Origin: CAZRHH01 sp964599885
GTDB taxonomy: Bacteria; Chloroflexota; Dehalococcoidia; DSTF01; JACRBR01
Assembly: GCA_964599885.1 (NCBI GenBank)
Contig: CAZRHH010000008.1
Coordinates: 1 to 64,000, forward strand
Length of the DNA: 64,000 bases
Direction: 5' to 3'
In this document: positions 1 to 8,335 of the stretch, piece by piece
Numbering within the stretch: position 1 is the stretch's first letter
How the letters are laid out: each line of letters begins with the position of its first letter
Made by a program: the position numbers and the translations under genes
Notes under the pieces: generated by a model
What the model was told of the DNA's origin: nothing
The model's database searches: none
The model's input: only the letters and a program-made list of their open reading frames with translations

Positions 1-745
1 TGGCGCCCGTGCCGATGATGCCGACGCGCTTGTTGCTCAGGCCCGTCAAGTTGCCCTCGGACGTGCCACCTGTGTAGTCGTAGTCCCAGCGGCTGGTGTG
101 GAAGGCGTGGCCCTTGAACGTCTCGATGCCCGGGATACCGGGGAGCTTCGCCCTATGCAGCGGTCCGTTCGCCATGCAGACAAAGCGCGCGCGCATCCGG
201 TCGCCGCGATCGGTGGAGATGATCCAGCGCAGGGCGGCGTCGTCCCAGCGAAGCTCGGTCACTTCGGTCTGGAAGCAGGCGTTCTCGTACAACCCGAACT
301 TCTCGCCGATGGCACGGCTGTGCGCGAGGATCTCGGGCGCGCGGCTGTATTTCTCCCTGGGGATGTAGCCGATCTCCTCGAGCAGGGGCAGATAGACGTA
401 GGACTCGACGTCGCAGGCCGCGCCGGGATAGCGGTTCCAGTACCACGTACCGCCGAAGTCGCCGCCCTTCTCGATCATGCGGATATCCTCGACGCCGGCT
501 TGACGCAGGCGCGCGCCCGCGAGCAGTCCGCCGAAGCCGCCGCCAATCACAACCACATCGACCTCGTCGGTCAGCGGATCGCGGTCGAATCCCGGCGTCA
601 CGTATGGATCCTGGACGAACCGAGCGAACTGGCCGCTGACCTCGACGTACTGCTCGTTGCCGTCGTCGCGCAGGCGCTTGTCGCGCTCGGCGCGGTACTT
701 CTCGCGCAGGACATCGGGGTCGAACGAGGTTCTGTTTGGCGTCAT
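1..745 (-). CDS. Baeyer-Villiger-type flavin monooxygenase, N-terminal 248 residues (runs off window)
   Basis: Flavoprotein monooxygenase that would use FAD, NADPH and O2 to insert oxygen into a ketone or similar substrate; the substrate is unknown. Seen: an FAD-binding motif GGGFGG near residues 68-73, a GTWYWNRYPGAACD block at 99-112 typical of this family, and the fingerprint FKGHAFHTSRWD at 210-221, matching the Baeyer-Villiger pattern FxGxxxHxxxW. A second nucleotide-binding motif starts at VGIIGTGA, where the window ends. The start is an ATG at 745 with AAGGAG about ten bases upstream. The C-terminal half lies outside, so cyclohexanone-type, phenylacetone-type and steroid-type enzymes cannot be told apart. 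Confidence 0.88.
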   Translation of the reverse strand, partial: MTPNRTSFDPDVLREKYRAERDKRLRDDGNEQYVEVSGQFARFVQDPYVTPGFDRDPLTDEVDVVVIGGGFGGLLAGARLRQAGVEDIRMIEKGGDFGGTWYWNRYPGAACDVESYVYLPLLEEIGYIPREKYSRAPEILAHSRAIGEKFGLYENACFQTEVTELRWDDAALRWIISTDRGDRMRARFVCMANGPLHRAKLPGIPGIETFKGHAFHTSRWDYDYTGGTSEGNLTGLSNKRVGIIGTGA

Positions 746-850
746 CTGCCGTAGCTCCTTGATCGCCGCACACAGGGGATCGCACGCCCCCGCCGGCCGT
801 CGTCGTGGTCGGCAGTGTATCTGGCGGGGCCAGGACGTCCCATACAGGTT

Positions 851-936
851 TGGTGCCGAAGGTGGGATTCGAACCCACACGACGCTCTGAGGCCAACGGT
901 CTTGAGTGTGCGCTCGCCGGTCCCAACGCCTTCAGC
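851..936 (-). pseudogene. Decayed tRNA-Leu-like copy
   Basis: The 3' part (T-arm, acceptor strand and CCA) is identical over about 29 bases to the intact tRNA-Leu at 7615-7702. The 7-bp acceptor stem still closes with one G-U pair, and a D-arm can be drawn. The loop CTCAAGA still shows CAA, but the 5' strand of the anticodon stem no longer pairs with the 3' strand, and the long variable arm folds poorly. I read it as a tRNA-Leu pseudogene or the far-end copy left by integration into tRNA-Leu. Nothing else is evident between it and the next gene (937-1094) or on its other side (746-850). Confidence 0.55.
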
Positions 937-1094
937 TTGATACGGCCCAGTCACGTTCCGCAGTTAGCTTCGTGAGATCGCGTCTTGGTTGATCCCGATG
1001 GGTACCAAGCACTCTCGGTCAGTCTGCCAACAAACGGTTAGCCAGAACGGTGGCGCGCATGTCGAGTATCACCAAAACGCCTTACATTCGCCCC

Positions 1095-4000
1095 TCAGCC
1101 TCCCGTGGCGATCAGATCCCGAGCAAACGCGATGAATCTATCGGCGGTTGTTGCATCGACGTGCTTTCCTCGTTGAGCGGACAACTCGTGGATGAATGCG
1201 CCCAGCATGTTGTGTTCGGTCGCGTGAGCGCCCTTCTCGTGCTTCTTGTCGGCGTTCTGCAACTTTGCCCGGAGAGAGTTGTAGGTCCCCGAAGGTCCCA
1301 TGATCTTGCCGTCTGCACGGGCACGGGCAAGGTTGCTCAACAAACTTTCCGTAGTCGCGTGGATCTCGAACGTGCACGGCGACGTGCCGCTGTTCCCGAT
1401 GTTGTCGGCCGCTGTCACCGCCACAGTCCGGGTCGACGGATAGTACTGGTACATGTCAATCGCGGCGCCATCCGCGATGGAGACGACGCCTGGTAGCACC
1501 AGGAAGCCGTCAATAGTCGATGAGAAGCTCGCAACGCCGGAGCCATCAGCTCCATCGTCGACCTCGTAGTCAACGTTCGAGAAATCGTCCGTGTCGAACG
1601 AGAGTCCGAACGGTGGTGTGTCGCAGGTTACCCTTGGCGGCGTCGTGTCGAGGAAGTACACGAAGGTCTGCGGCGCCTCGGCGGGCAACGCGTCGGTGTC
1701 ATCGATGGTATGGCAAGGGTCGCCAGAGCGAACGTCGACGAAGTACTGCCCATCCGGACCGCTGATGCTGAATGTCCCGCCTTGCGCGATGTTGAGCCAT
1801 GCGCCGCGGTTCAGCGGATTCGTGTATACGCGGTATTGCAACTGAAGTTGGTTGTCTGCAAACGCCAGCGTGGGCGGCTCATCATGCGCGGTAAGAGTGA
1901 AGGCGTTGTTGCCGCCAATGAACTTGCGCACGCCGTTGTCATAGATGGCGCCGCTGGGCGTGAGGCGGCTTTCCGGCGCGGCGGGATCGTTGGCGGGATC
2001 GGCGCTCACTACGTCGGAGAGTTCCGGGAACTGCTCGGCGCCGTTTTCCCAGTCGCGGTACAGCGTGCGGAACGCCGGTCGCAGCACGCAGCTCTCCCAG
2101 ATGGGCATTGTGCCGTTGCCGCCGTTGAACTCCGCGGCGCGGACAATCGACGCGCGGCGGTCGATCGACGCGGCGACGCAAGGGCCACCAGGGTTGCAGA
2201 ACCCAGGCAGGCCATCCCGCCGCCACGCGTGATCCGAGTCAATCGATTGCAGCCACGGATCGCTCGATGCAAGCGCGGTCACCAGGACGTTTCCATCAGC
2301 AGGGTATGTCCAGATCGTTCGTCCGAGCTGGTCGCTCAGCACCTGGTTGAGGCCGGTGCCATCGAGCAGCAGCAGCTTGGCGGTCGTGATCGTGTTCGCC
2401 ATCGGCGCGAACTCGGAGGTGACGAATTCGGCATCGTCATCGAGACGGCGGGTGGTGAGGTCGTGGTGCTCGTCGACCAACCCCGCGCCGTCCATGCCCA
2501 TGATACGGTCGAGGCGTTCGTGCTCGCCCGCCGCGAACAGCCCGCCGGCGTCGTCGAGGGCATCGAGCGGTGGTGGCAGGCTCAGCGGCGGGTGCACCGG
2601 GTCGAGGTAGGACGAGGGGTTCTTGAGCAGCTCTGCAAACACGAGCGGATCGAATTCCAACTCCTCTTTCAGCGCTTCGTTGATTTTGTTCTTGACAAAC
2701 GTCCTGAGCTCTTCGAGCCCCTCGTCGATGTAATTCGGAAAGTCGACGAGACCGTCGATGAAGGCGGATATCTCTTCGAGGGCAGCCATCAACGTCAGTG
2801 TGAAGTCAGGGAACCCAACCATCGATAGCAAATGGGGCGGCGTTGTCGTGAGGGTCGGATCGAGGGCCGCGAACAACGAGTCAATCCGGCCGAAACTGTC
2901 CTCACAGTCCGCGCGCACAAGATCGGCTTCGCTTCCCTCTTCGTCGCAGTCCAGGTTCTGAGCGTTCCGCCGGGTCTGAGGATCGAACAGCCCCGTGGTG
3001 AAAGCCATCCCGACGCCGGAATAGTGTTGCAGTCCGTAGTCGATGTCCTCGACCCAGGCAGCAAAGTACGCGTCGACGATGTCCTCCGCGGCGGCCGCCA
3101 GCAGACTTTCGGCCCCCGTGAGCAGCACCTCGAGCGATATCCCTCCGAGAGCCACCAACGCCTCCGCGCATGCGATTGGACGCGGAGGGAGAAGCGCCGT
3201 GCAGTCTGAGATGGCGTCTTCAACTCCGGCTTCTAGTGCGTTGTACGCGTCAATGGCGTCCTGGACGTTGCTGTTCGTGCCAGCCTCGTCATACAGCTTG
3301 TTGCGCAGGGTATAGAAGAAGTCGACAATCGCGCCGCGGTCGGCCGTTGGCTGCCCCGGCAGGGCATTCACCAGATGCCCATCGGCGTCCGCCCCGCGGG
3401 CGATGTAGACCTCGTACAGGAACCTATCGGGCGGCGGCGCAAAGGCGATGCCATCGGTGCTGTCGTCACTCACGTCTGGGTCGCCGTCTTCGTTCACGCC
3501 GGGTGCCAGGTTGCGATTCGGGTTGCCGTCGAAACCCGGCGTCGCATCGCCTATGTATCCCTCCAAGATGAGGTGTTTGACGGTGAACCCGGCTGCGGCA
3601 GGGCCACCAAAAATATCCGCCAGGCCCCCGGTGAAGTCATTGACGAGCGTGTGCGCCCACATATCGCCGGCTGCGTGCGTGAGGAATCCGTAGCTAAACG
3701 CCAGGATCTCAAGTTTTTGATCTTCTGTGTACCCGGGGTCTGTCTGTGCCGCCCAGGCGCTGTTCAGCGTGTGCTGCAACCACGCGCCACTGTCCTTCGG
3801 GTGAAGCACTGCCTGCCCGAAGACCGAGTCCGGGAAGCCATCCGGGCCGACCACACCCGCGTTGTAGGTCGCCGGCTTCTGCTGGAGAGCTAGCACGAGC
3901 CTCGGATTGAGGGGATATTCGTCATCGCCGATCGTGACCCTACCATTGTCGACAGCATCGGCGTATGCGTTATCGGAAGCGAAGACATGCGCATACGGCG

Positions 4001-4115
4001 TCCACGCGTGCGCCCGGCCCCCTGTGAGGAGCACGAGTGTCGCTGCTGCGACCAGGATGACGAACAGGCGCAAATTCACGACGGACTCCGTTCCAGCGCC
4101 TGTCCGCAGACGCAT
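1095..4115 (-). CDS. Secreted zinc phospholipase C-like protein with C-terminal FIMAH-like domain
   Basis: Large exported protein of 1006 residues. The N-terminus has a hydrophobic signal segment (about 15-37) ending in AHA, so the mature protein would start with Trp, as in bacterial zinc phospholipases C. Metal-ligand-like motifs follow: GPDGFPD near 90-96 and HAAGDMWAH at 147-155, in the H-x3-D-x3-H arrangement of the zinc-dependent phospholipase C / S1-P1 nuclease fold. The middle 600 residues are not recognised. Around 830-910 there is a stretch opening DTTPPRVTC, as in Ig-like adhesive domains, and the last 80 residues resemble the FIMAH domain. An internal GTG (VNLRLF) preceded by GGAG is a possible alternative start. 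It is the last of three minus-strand genes in the tRNA-Leu-bounded segment. Confidence 0.6.
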   Translation of the reverse strand: MRLRTGAGTESVVNLRLFVILVAAATLVLLTGGRAHAWTPYAHVFASDNAYADAVDNGRVTIGDDEYPLNPRLVLALQQKPATYNAGVVGPDGFPDSVFGQAVLHPKDSGAWLQHTLNSAWAAQTDPGYTEDQKLEILAFSYGFLTHAAGDMWAHTLVNDFTGGLADIFGGPAAAGFTVKHLILEGYIGDATPGFDGNPNRNLAPGVNEDGDPDVSDDSTDGIAFAPPPDRFLYEVYIARGADADGHLVNALPGQPTADRGAIVDFFYTLRNKLYDEAGTNSNVQDAIDAYNALEAGVEDAISDCTALLPPRPIACAEALVALGGISLEVLLTGAESLLAAAAEDIVDAYFAAWVEDIDYGLQHYSGVGMAFTTGLFDPQTRRNAQNLDCDEEGSEADLVRADCEDSFGRIDSLFAALDPTLTTTPPHLLSMVGFPDFTLTLMAALEEISAFIDGLVDFPNYIDEGLEELRTFVKNKINEALKEELEFDPLVFAELLKNPSSYLDPVHPPLSLPPPLDALDDAGGLFAAGEHERLDRIMGMDGAGLVDEHHDLTTRRLDDDAEFVTSEFAPMANTITTAKLLLLDGTGLNQVLSDQLGRTIWTYPADGNVLVTALASSDPWLQSIDSDHAWRRDGLPGFCNPGGPCVAASIDRRASIVRAAEFNGGNGTMPIWESCVLRPAFRTLYRDWENGAEQFPELSDVVSADPANDPAAPESRLTPSGAIYDNGVRKFIGGNNAFTLTAHDEPPTLAFADNQLQLQYRVYTNPLNRGAWLNIAQGGTFSISGPDGQYFVDVRSGDPCHTIDDTDALPAEAPQTFVYFLDTTPPRVTCDTPPFGLSFDTDDFSNVDYEVDDGADGSGVASFSSTIDGFLVLPGVVSIADGAAIDMYQYYPSTRTVAVTAADNIGNSGTSPCTFEIHATTESLLSNLARARADGKIMGPSGTYNSLRAKLQNADKKHEKGAHATEHNMLGAFIHELSAQRGKHVDATTADRFIAFARDLIATGG

Positions 4116-4205
4116 CCGTAGTAGCTCCGAGACTCACTGGGGACGCTGGAGGATCATGCTCGCGGCCGAACGCTATGTCAAGGTAACGGAGTCCTGTTCC
4201 TCGGT

Positions 4206-6617
4206 TCATTTCCTCTTGTCAACCTTGTTTCGAATGCGACGCATCGCACGGGGCGTGTTGCCAGGCCTGCAGGAACAGGCGGCACAGTCAATGGATGCGT
4301 ACCTCCCGAAGGCTCGATAGCCCAACAGCGGCGCGAGACGAACGCGCGCCGGATCATCCGTAGCGTTCCGCATCGCGTTCGTCATCGTCAGGCGAGTCGA
4401 TTGTGATACGTCCAATGTCAGTGTGCGCGGGCAGATTGCGCGTGTCCAACTTCCCGCTAGCTCCCTTGACCTGGAATGCCAGAGATTTACGTTGAACTCC
4501 ATAGGTAGATGCGGGATCGGCGTCGGATTCCACACGACTCGCTCGTGTAGCAGCCGTCCATCGACTCGCCAACGGATGAAGTCGGGGCACCATTCGATTT
4601 CGTATCGATGAAACTCTGAGCTGGCGTCGAAGCCCAAATCGATGAGGGTTGGCGTTCCGCGGTAGCCATATTCCAGCTTGGTCCCCTCGCAGCCGGGGTT
4701 GTAAGAGACGTTCACGAGTAACTTCGTCGGATCCTTACCTACGAACTCAATGTCGATTTCCTGGCGTGGCGCATTTCTGTGCAAGAAAATTCCCGTGATC
4801 AGACCCGGCACGCCACACGGCCTTACTTGGGCGGTGAAGCGACCGTACTGATAACGCCGCTGACTAGCGATCGACGCGGACGTAAATTGTCGAACAGACG
4901 CGCCCTCTTCACGGAGGGTTAGTTGTGCGATGTTGTCAGTCCCGATAGCGAAGTTGCTAGGCCTGAAGAGCGCGAGGTTACTCGGAAACGTATCGTCCCG
5001 CAGCACCCAAGCTTCGCTGTCCAGTTCTCCGAAACTCGTAGACACGCAAATGCTGCTGGAGTCGGAGCGGACGGTTTCGCCGGGTTCGGCGAGGGGCAGC
5101 CCGGACCATTCCTTTCTGGGGATAATCCACGGAGACGAGTCGCTCTTGAGCCGCCTGACGCCAGTCGGCGCACTACTCTCGCTGGTGGCTCTACTAAAGA
5201 GCCGCCGCTGAAGCTGATCTTGATGTTCAGGATACGCATGTGCAGGGTAGTCGCATCCGAGAAGCTCACACAGCAGCTCCCACTTGTCACGGTGCCCAAA
5301 AGGTAGGACTAGAACATTCCCGGGAGTGCCCTCAGCAAGTTGAAGCAACAAGGCATTGGGCAAATCGTTCTGATGAAATAGACCTTCGGGTGCTGGTAGC
5401 GCGCCTGGCGGATCTCCCGTTGTCTCAGTGACATGTTCGCCTTCGGGCGTGGTCATGATGAATCGCGCATGGCGATAGACTTTCGCGAGTTCGATGAGCG
5501 CGTGAGGATGAAGGGAGCCAATGTTAACGTAGGCATCAAATACTCTGGCGCGTTTGTTCTCGAAGAGATCGGCACATTCGCCTGCGGGGAGCTCGGTCAT
5601 GTCACTGCAGCATCTATAGCCCAACATCGATAGCGCCGTTGCAAGTGCAGTCAAGCCCGAACCGCTCTTGCCGAATACGAAGACGGGTCCCGCCATCGCC
5701 TTTCGCTTAACAAGCAGCGGCTTCTCACGCGTCAACACCCCGACCTTGGAGAGAATCGGCAATACCGAATACGAGTTGGTAGAAGTGAGATCTTGTCGCT
5801 GCTCGATGATGGATGTCCTCGTCGCGAATACATCGAGCTCTCTGAACTGGTGATTGATCCAGAGGTCTACAGGCCCGCGCACGGGCAGCAGTCCGAGGAG
5901 TTTCTGTGCCCCTTTCTGTGACAGTACATATCCGGACATCTGCCACAGCCCGCTGACGGGTCTAAACAGCGGCTCAGAGCGCGCTCTGTTTGGCACTTGG
6001 TTGTCGGCTTCCTTGTAAGAGAGATAGAGCATGTCTAGGGCGCCGGTCTGTCCGGAACGCTGCATGAGTTCTGTCCAGGCATCGTCAAGGATGCGCGGGA
6101 ATCCGCGACCGAAATAAACCTCGTCCTCCAGCACCAACGTGAAGGCGCAATCGCTCTCGGCAATTAGCTTCCAGACCTCAACGTGCGATAGAGCAACTGC
6201 AACCTCCTGCGGCGTCATTTTGATGCCGTAGGAGGCAGCGTCTATGGATTCGTCCAATAGCGCGTTCGGCTGCACAGCGAGTTGATCGGCCAACGAATAT
6301 TCTGGGTGAACTAACTCGTTCCTAGGCAGCCCCTTGAAATACCTCGCGTCTATAGCGGAAAACCGCCTGCTCATTGCGAGCAGAGGCTTTCCATTTGAGT
6401 CACGCACGTCCCCGAGCTCGCCACTGATCTGAGCCCAGCGGTCAGGCTTCCGATCCAGATTGATCACGTATATCCGCTGAATGGCGTCACGTCGTGGTGC
6501 ATCCCCAAACGAATCTGAGCTTGCTTTCTTGTCGAGATGTCTCGCGGCAAGCCTCATCCGATAGAGCAGTCGAGACAACAGTCCGGAATACGTCGCATCA
6601 TTCATCCGGCGGTCCAC
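4206..6617 (-). CDS. Three-domain GT25 glycosyltransferase / sulfotransferase-like / GH16 protein
   Basis: An 803-residue protein with no signal peptide and three recognisable parts. Residues 47-270 match family 25 glycosyltransferases: IYVINLDRKPDRW at 49-61, SHVEVWKLI at 144-152, LVLEDE at 161-166. Residues 311-465 look like a sulfotransferase: a nucleotide-loop-like GKSGSGLTAL at 316-325 and a KWELLCELLG block near 445-454, typical of that fold's C-terminal part. Residues 525-730 match family 16 glycoside hydrolases: FGELDSEAW at 529-537 and the catalytic ExDxE motif as E620-I-D622-I-E624. The natural role is probably making or remodelling a sulfated surface glycan. The upstream glycosyltransferase ends 39 bases away. 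Codon choice is less GC-rich than in the flanking genes. A second ATG lies four codons in. Confidence 0.72.
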   Translation of the reverse strand: MDRRMNDATYSGLLSRLLYRMRLAARHLDKKASSDSFGDAPRRDAIQRIYVINLDRKPDRWAQISGELGDVRDSNGKPLLAMSRRFSAIDARYFKGLPRNELVHPEYSLADQLAVQPNALLDESIDAASYGIKMTPQEVAVALSHVEVWKLIAESDCAFTLVLEDEVYFGRGFPRILDDAWTELMQRSGQTGALDMLYLSYKEADNQVPNRARSEPLFRPVSGLWQMSGYVLSQKGAQKLLGLLPVRGPVDLWINHQFRELDVFATRTSIIEQRQDLTSTNSYSVLPILSKVGVLTREKPLLVKRKAMAGPVFVFGKSGSGLTALATALSMLGYRCCSDMTELPAGECADLFENKRARVFDAYVNIGSLHPHALIELAKVYRHARFIMTTPEGEHVTETTGDPPGALPAPEGLFHQNDLPNALLLQLAEGTPGNVLVLPFGHRDKWELLCELLGCDYPAHAYPEHQDQLQRRLFSRATSESSAPTGVRRLKSDSSPWIIPRKEWSGLPLAEPGETVRSDSSSICVSTSFGELDSEAWVLRDDTFPSNLALFRPSNFAIGTDNIAQLTLREEGASVRQFTSASIASQRRYQYGRFTAQVRPCGVPGLITGIFLHRNAPRQEIDIEFVGKDPTKLLVNVSYNPGCEGTKLEYGYRGTPTLIDLGFDASSEFHRYEIEWCPDFIRWRVDGRLLHERVVWNPTPIPHLPMEFNVNLWHSRSRELAGSWTRAICPRTLTLDVSQSTRLTMTNAMRNATDDPARVRLAPLLGYRAFGRYASIDCAACSCRPGNTPRAMRRIRNKVDKRK

Positions 6618-6656
6618 TCGATCTCGTGATCAGTGAACGTCGGCGGTCATGGCTCC

Positions 6657-7496
6657 TCATTGTCCGCGACTCCAGAGTCTCCAGTTCCGATCATCGTCGC
6701 GATAACTCAATGGCCATCGGCTGACGGACAAGGTTTCCCAGTTGCCGACAAACGAGAAGTCTCGCGCATCTCCCGCAAGTTCGGAGCCGATCGCATGCTT
6801 GACTAGGCTGGCAGTGAGGTTGCCCGGCCCGGTCGTCGATTGTATTTCGAGTCGTTCGTCCTTGTGGCTCAGAAGAATCTGCGTTGAGCGAGTAAGCGCC
6901 AATCGAAGAACGGGGTGAGAGGCGGGAGCGACGATGGGATTGTTGTTTGCGTAGAAAGTCCAGTGCGGCGAATCGTTCTGTTTCGCCGCGAAAGTACGGT
7001 TCTCGACCATTGTTCCAGTGGAAGTGTCGTAGCACAGAGGTTGGAGCTTGAGCCGACTATCCTCAAACAGGGACCCGCAGTCGCCACCTTGGTAGAACTC
7101 GTCGGCATCGATGTAAAACCCACCGTGCTTAACCATGAAACATAGGCGGAAATAGTCACATCGCATTGCCGGGTGATGACACTGGTCGAAGGCCTCTGCG
7201 TAGCGAGGACCAAAGCGCTTGGCGATGAACTGTCTCGCCTCAAGGTCATCGAACAGGATCCGATTGAACCCTTCGCGGATCAGTGGTTCCCAGCTGTCGA
7301 GGCACTCGCGCACGTCCGATGGTATGGCGCTCGCATCGTCCCAAAATTGGATGATGACCCTCGGGATTGTAGTGGGAACAAATGCCAGGGCAGCCGACGC
7401 AACCTCTTGGATGAGATGTCGCATGTGACGGGAGCGGAGGGCATCGTCCTCTACAGTCTCCGATGGATCGATAGCCTTGGGCACTCGAAAGGTCAT
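6657..7496 (-). CDS. DXD-motif glycosyltransferase
   Basis: A 279-residue protein of the glycosyltransferase family with a DXD sugar-binding region, seen in capsule and O-antigen clusters. IPRVIIQFW at 44-52 is the usual opening strand. AMRCDYFRLCFMVKHGG at 110-126 followed by FYIDADEF places the nucleotide-sugar/metal motif at D130-A-D132. It is probably cytoplasmic; the donor and acceptor sugars cannot be told. I chose the ATG at 7496; the same frame is open to a TTG at 7577, but that 27-residue extension looks unlike a protein start. It is the first gene of the three-gene minus-strand run just inside the tRNA-Leu gene and is co-directional with the GT25/GH16 gene. Confidence 0.72.
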   Translation of the reverse strand: MTFRVPKAIDPSETVEDDALRSRHMRHLIQEVASAALAFVPTTIPRVIIQFWDDASAIPSDVRECLDSWEPLIREGFNRILFDDLEARQFIAKRFGPRYAEAFDQCHHPAMRCDYFRLCFMVKHGGFYIDADEFYQGGDCGSLFEDSRLKLQPLCYDTSTGTMVENRTFAAKQNDSPHWTFYANNNPIVAPASHPVLRLALTRSTQILLSHKDERLEIQSTTGPGNLTASLVKHAIGSELAGDARDFSFVGNWETLSVSRWPLSYRDDDRNWRLWSRGQ

Positions 7497-7614
7497 TGAG
7501 GAGTTTGTCCTAGACGCGCTAGCGCGCACTTGGGCATAGGTGGGCAAAAGGTGGGCAAAGGTTGAAGCGCGCAGCAATTGATGTCGCGTGTGCGAGCGAC
7601 GTTAGATTCACAAT

Positions 7615-7702
7615 TGGTGCCGAAGGTGGGATTCGAACCCACATGAGCCTTGCGGCCCAACGGTTTTTGAGACCGTCGCGTCTGCCGTTCCGCCACTTCG
7701 GC
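7615..7702 (-). tRNA. tRNA-Leu (CAA)
   Basis: An 88-nucleotide class II tRNA with encoded CCA. The acceptor stem GCCGAAG pairs with CTTCGGC. The anticodon stem ACGGT/ACCGT encloses the loop CTCAAAA, giving anticodon CAA. The long variable arm GGGCC-GCAA-GGCTC and the T-arm GTGGG-TTCGAAT-CCCAC are complete. A diverged, unpairable copy lies at 851-936 in the same orientation. Confidence 0.96.
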
Positions 7703-7711
7703 TTGGGGCGC

Positions 7712-7717
7712 AGTGTA
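7712..7717 (-). promoter_or_regulatory. -10 element of tRNA-Leu
   Basis: TACACT on the minus strand, nine bases before the tRNA 5' end. It matches four of six consensus positions. No convincing -35 is seen 16-18 bases further upstream. Confidence 0.4.
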
Positions 7718-7839
7718 GCGCGCGCATGGGCGTCGTTCACGTGAGGATCGCCATTGGCGCAATGCGGCTCACTGTGTGATGAGAGCGAAGGCGGCGCCGT
7801 GGCACGGGTGCTCAGTCGCCACGCCCGTCGACGGCAACG

Positions 7840-7869
7840 TCGACAAGCCACAGCACGTCGTTGTATACT
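7840..7869 (+). promoter_or_regulatory. Sigma-70-like promoter before the short-ORF/RNHCP region
   Basis: A -35 TCGACA (7840-7845) and a -10 TATACT (7864-7869) are separated by 18 bases. Transcription would start near 7876, just ahead of the first short ORF. Confidence 0.5.
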
Positions 7870-7895
7870 CGCGACGCTAGAAAGGCAGGGTATTC

Positions 7896-7967
7896 ATGTT
7901 TGGCTCCACGCCCACTGCACTGACGGCCGTCTGCGCCGTTACGTCCCCTGCCGCGCGCACGCTCTAG
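7896..7967 (+). CDS. Possible 23-residue leader peptide
   Basis: A short ORF starting MFGSTPTALT, about 20 bases after the predicted transcription start, with AAAGGCAGGG ahead of its ATG. Its first ten codons resemble those of the ORF at 8198 (MLSTPSAVT) in both DNA and protein. It could be a leader peptide or a chance ORF. Between it and 8198 (7968-8197) lie a 7-base-period array and a GC-rich hairpin, with no other gene visible. Confidence 0.3.
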   Translation: MFGSTPTALTAVCAVTSPAARTL

Positions 7968-8093
7968 CGACTCCTCGCAGCCTTCTGCACGAAGCGTCAC
8001 TGAGTAGATCCCGAAAGCGCTGACCGGCGTTTGCCGTGCTTCCGCACGTCGCGCGCCGGAGCGGTGGCAGCCGTAACGGCAGGCACCGTCTGG

Positions 8094-8121
8094 CAGAACC
8101 CAGAACCTGACAACCCAGAAC
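8094..8121. repeat. Heptad array, CAGAACC type
   Basis: Two perfect CAGAACC units, a diverged unit, then CCAGAAC: four units with a 7-base period in intergenic DNA. Confidence 0.6.
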
Positions 8122-8157
8122 CCATTCGTCTGACGAGGTTTTGGCGTTGCGACGACT

Positions 8158-8176
8158 GCCTCGCCTCCGGGCGAGG
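8158..8176 (+). promoter_or_regulatory. GC-rich hairpin just ahead of a ribosome binding site
   Basis: CCTCGCC and GGCGAGG pair around a tiny loop, about 20 bases before the AAGGAG of the 45-residue ORF. No T-run follows, so it is not an obvious terminator. It could affect translation of the ORF behind it. Confidence 0.4.
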
Positions 8177-8197
8177 CGCATTGTAAGGAGAGATTGC

Positions 8198-8335
8198 ATG
8201 TTGTCCACACCCAGTGCCGTGACACGGCTTCACATCGGCAAGCGCAGATGGAACGGGCGCGAGGACGCCGCGTTCCGCGAAAGGCGTATGCACCGTGTCA
8301 AAGACATATCGAAAGCATGGGGATGGAACCCGTGA
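8198..8335 (+). CDS. Short basic protein of 45 residues, unknown
   Basis: The ORF MLSTPSAVTRLHIGK... has a strong ribosome binding site (AAGGAG, seven bases before the ATG) and a basic, Arg-rich composition. Its last 41 bases overlap the RNHCP gene in another frame, so the two could be translationally coupled. I do not recognise the family. The start resembles that of the 23-residue ORF at 7896, which suggests local duplication. Confidence 0.42.
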   Translation: MLSTPSAVTRLHIGKRRWNGREDAAFRERRMHRVKDISKAWGWNP

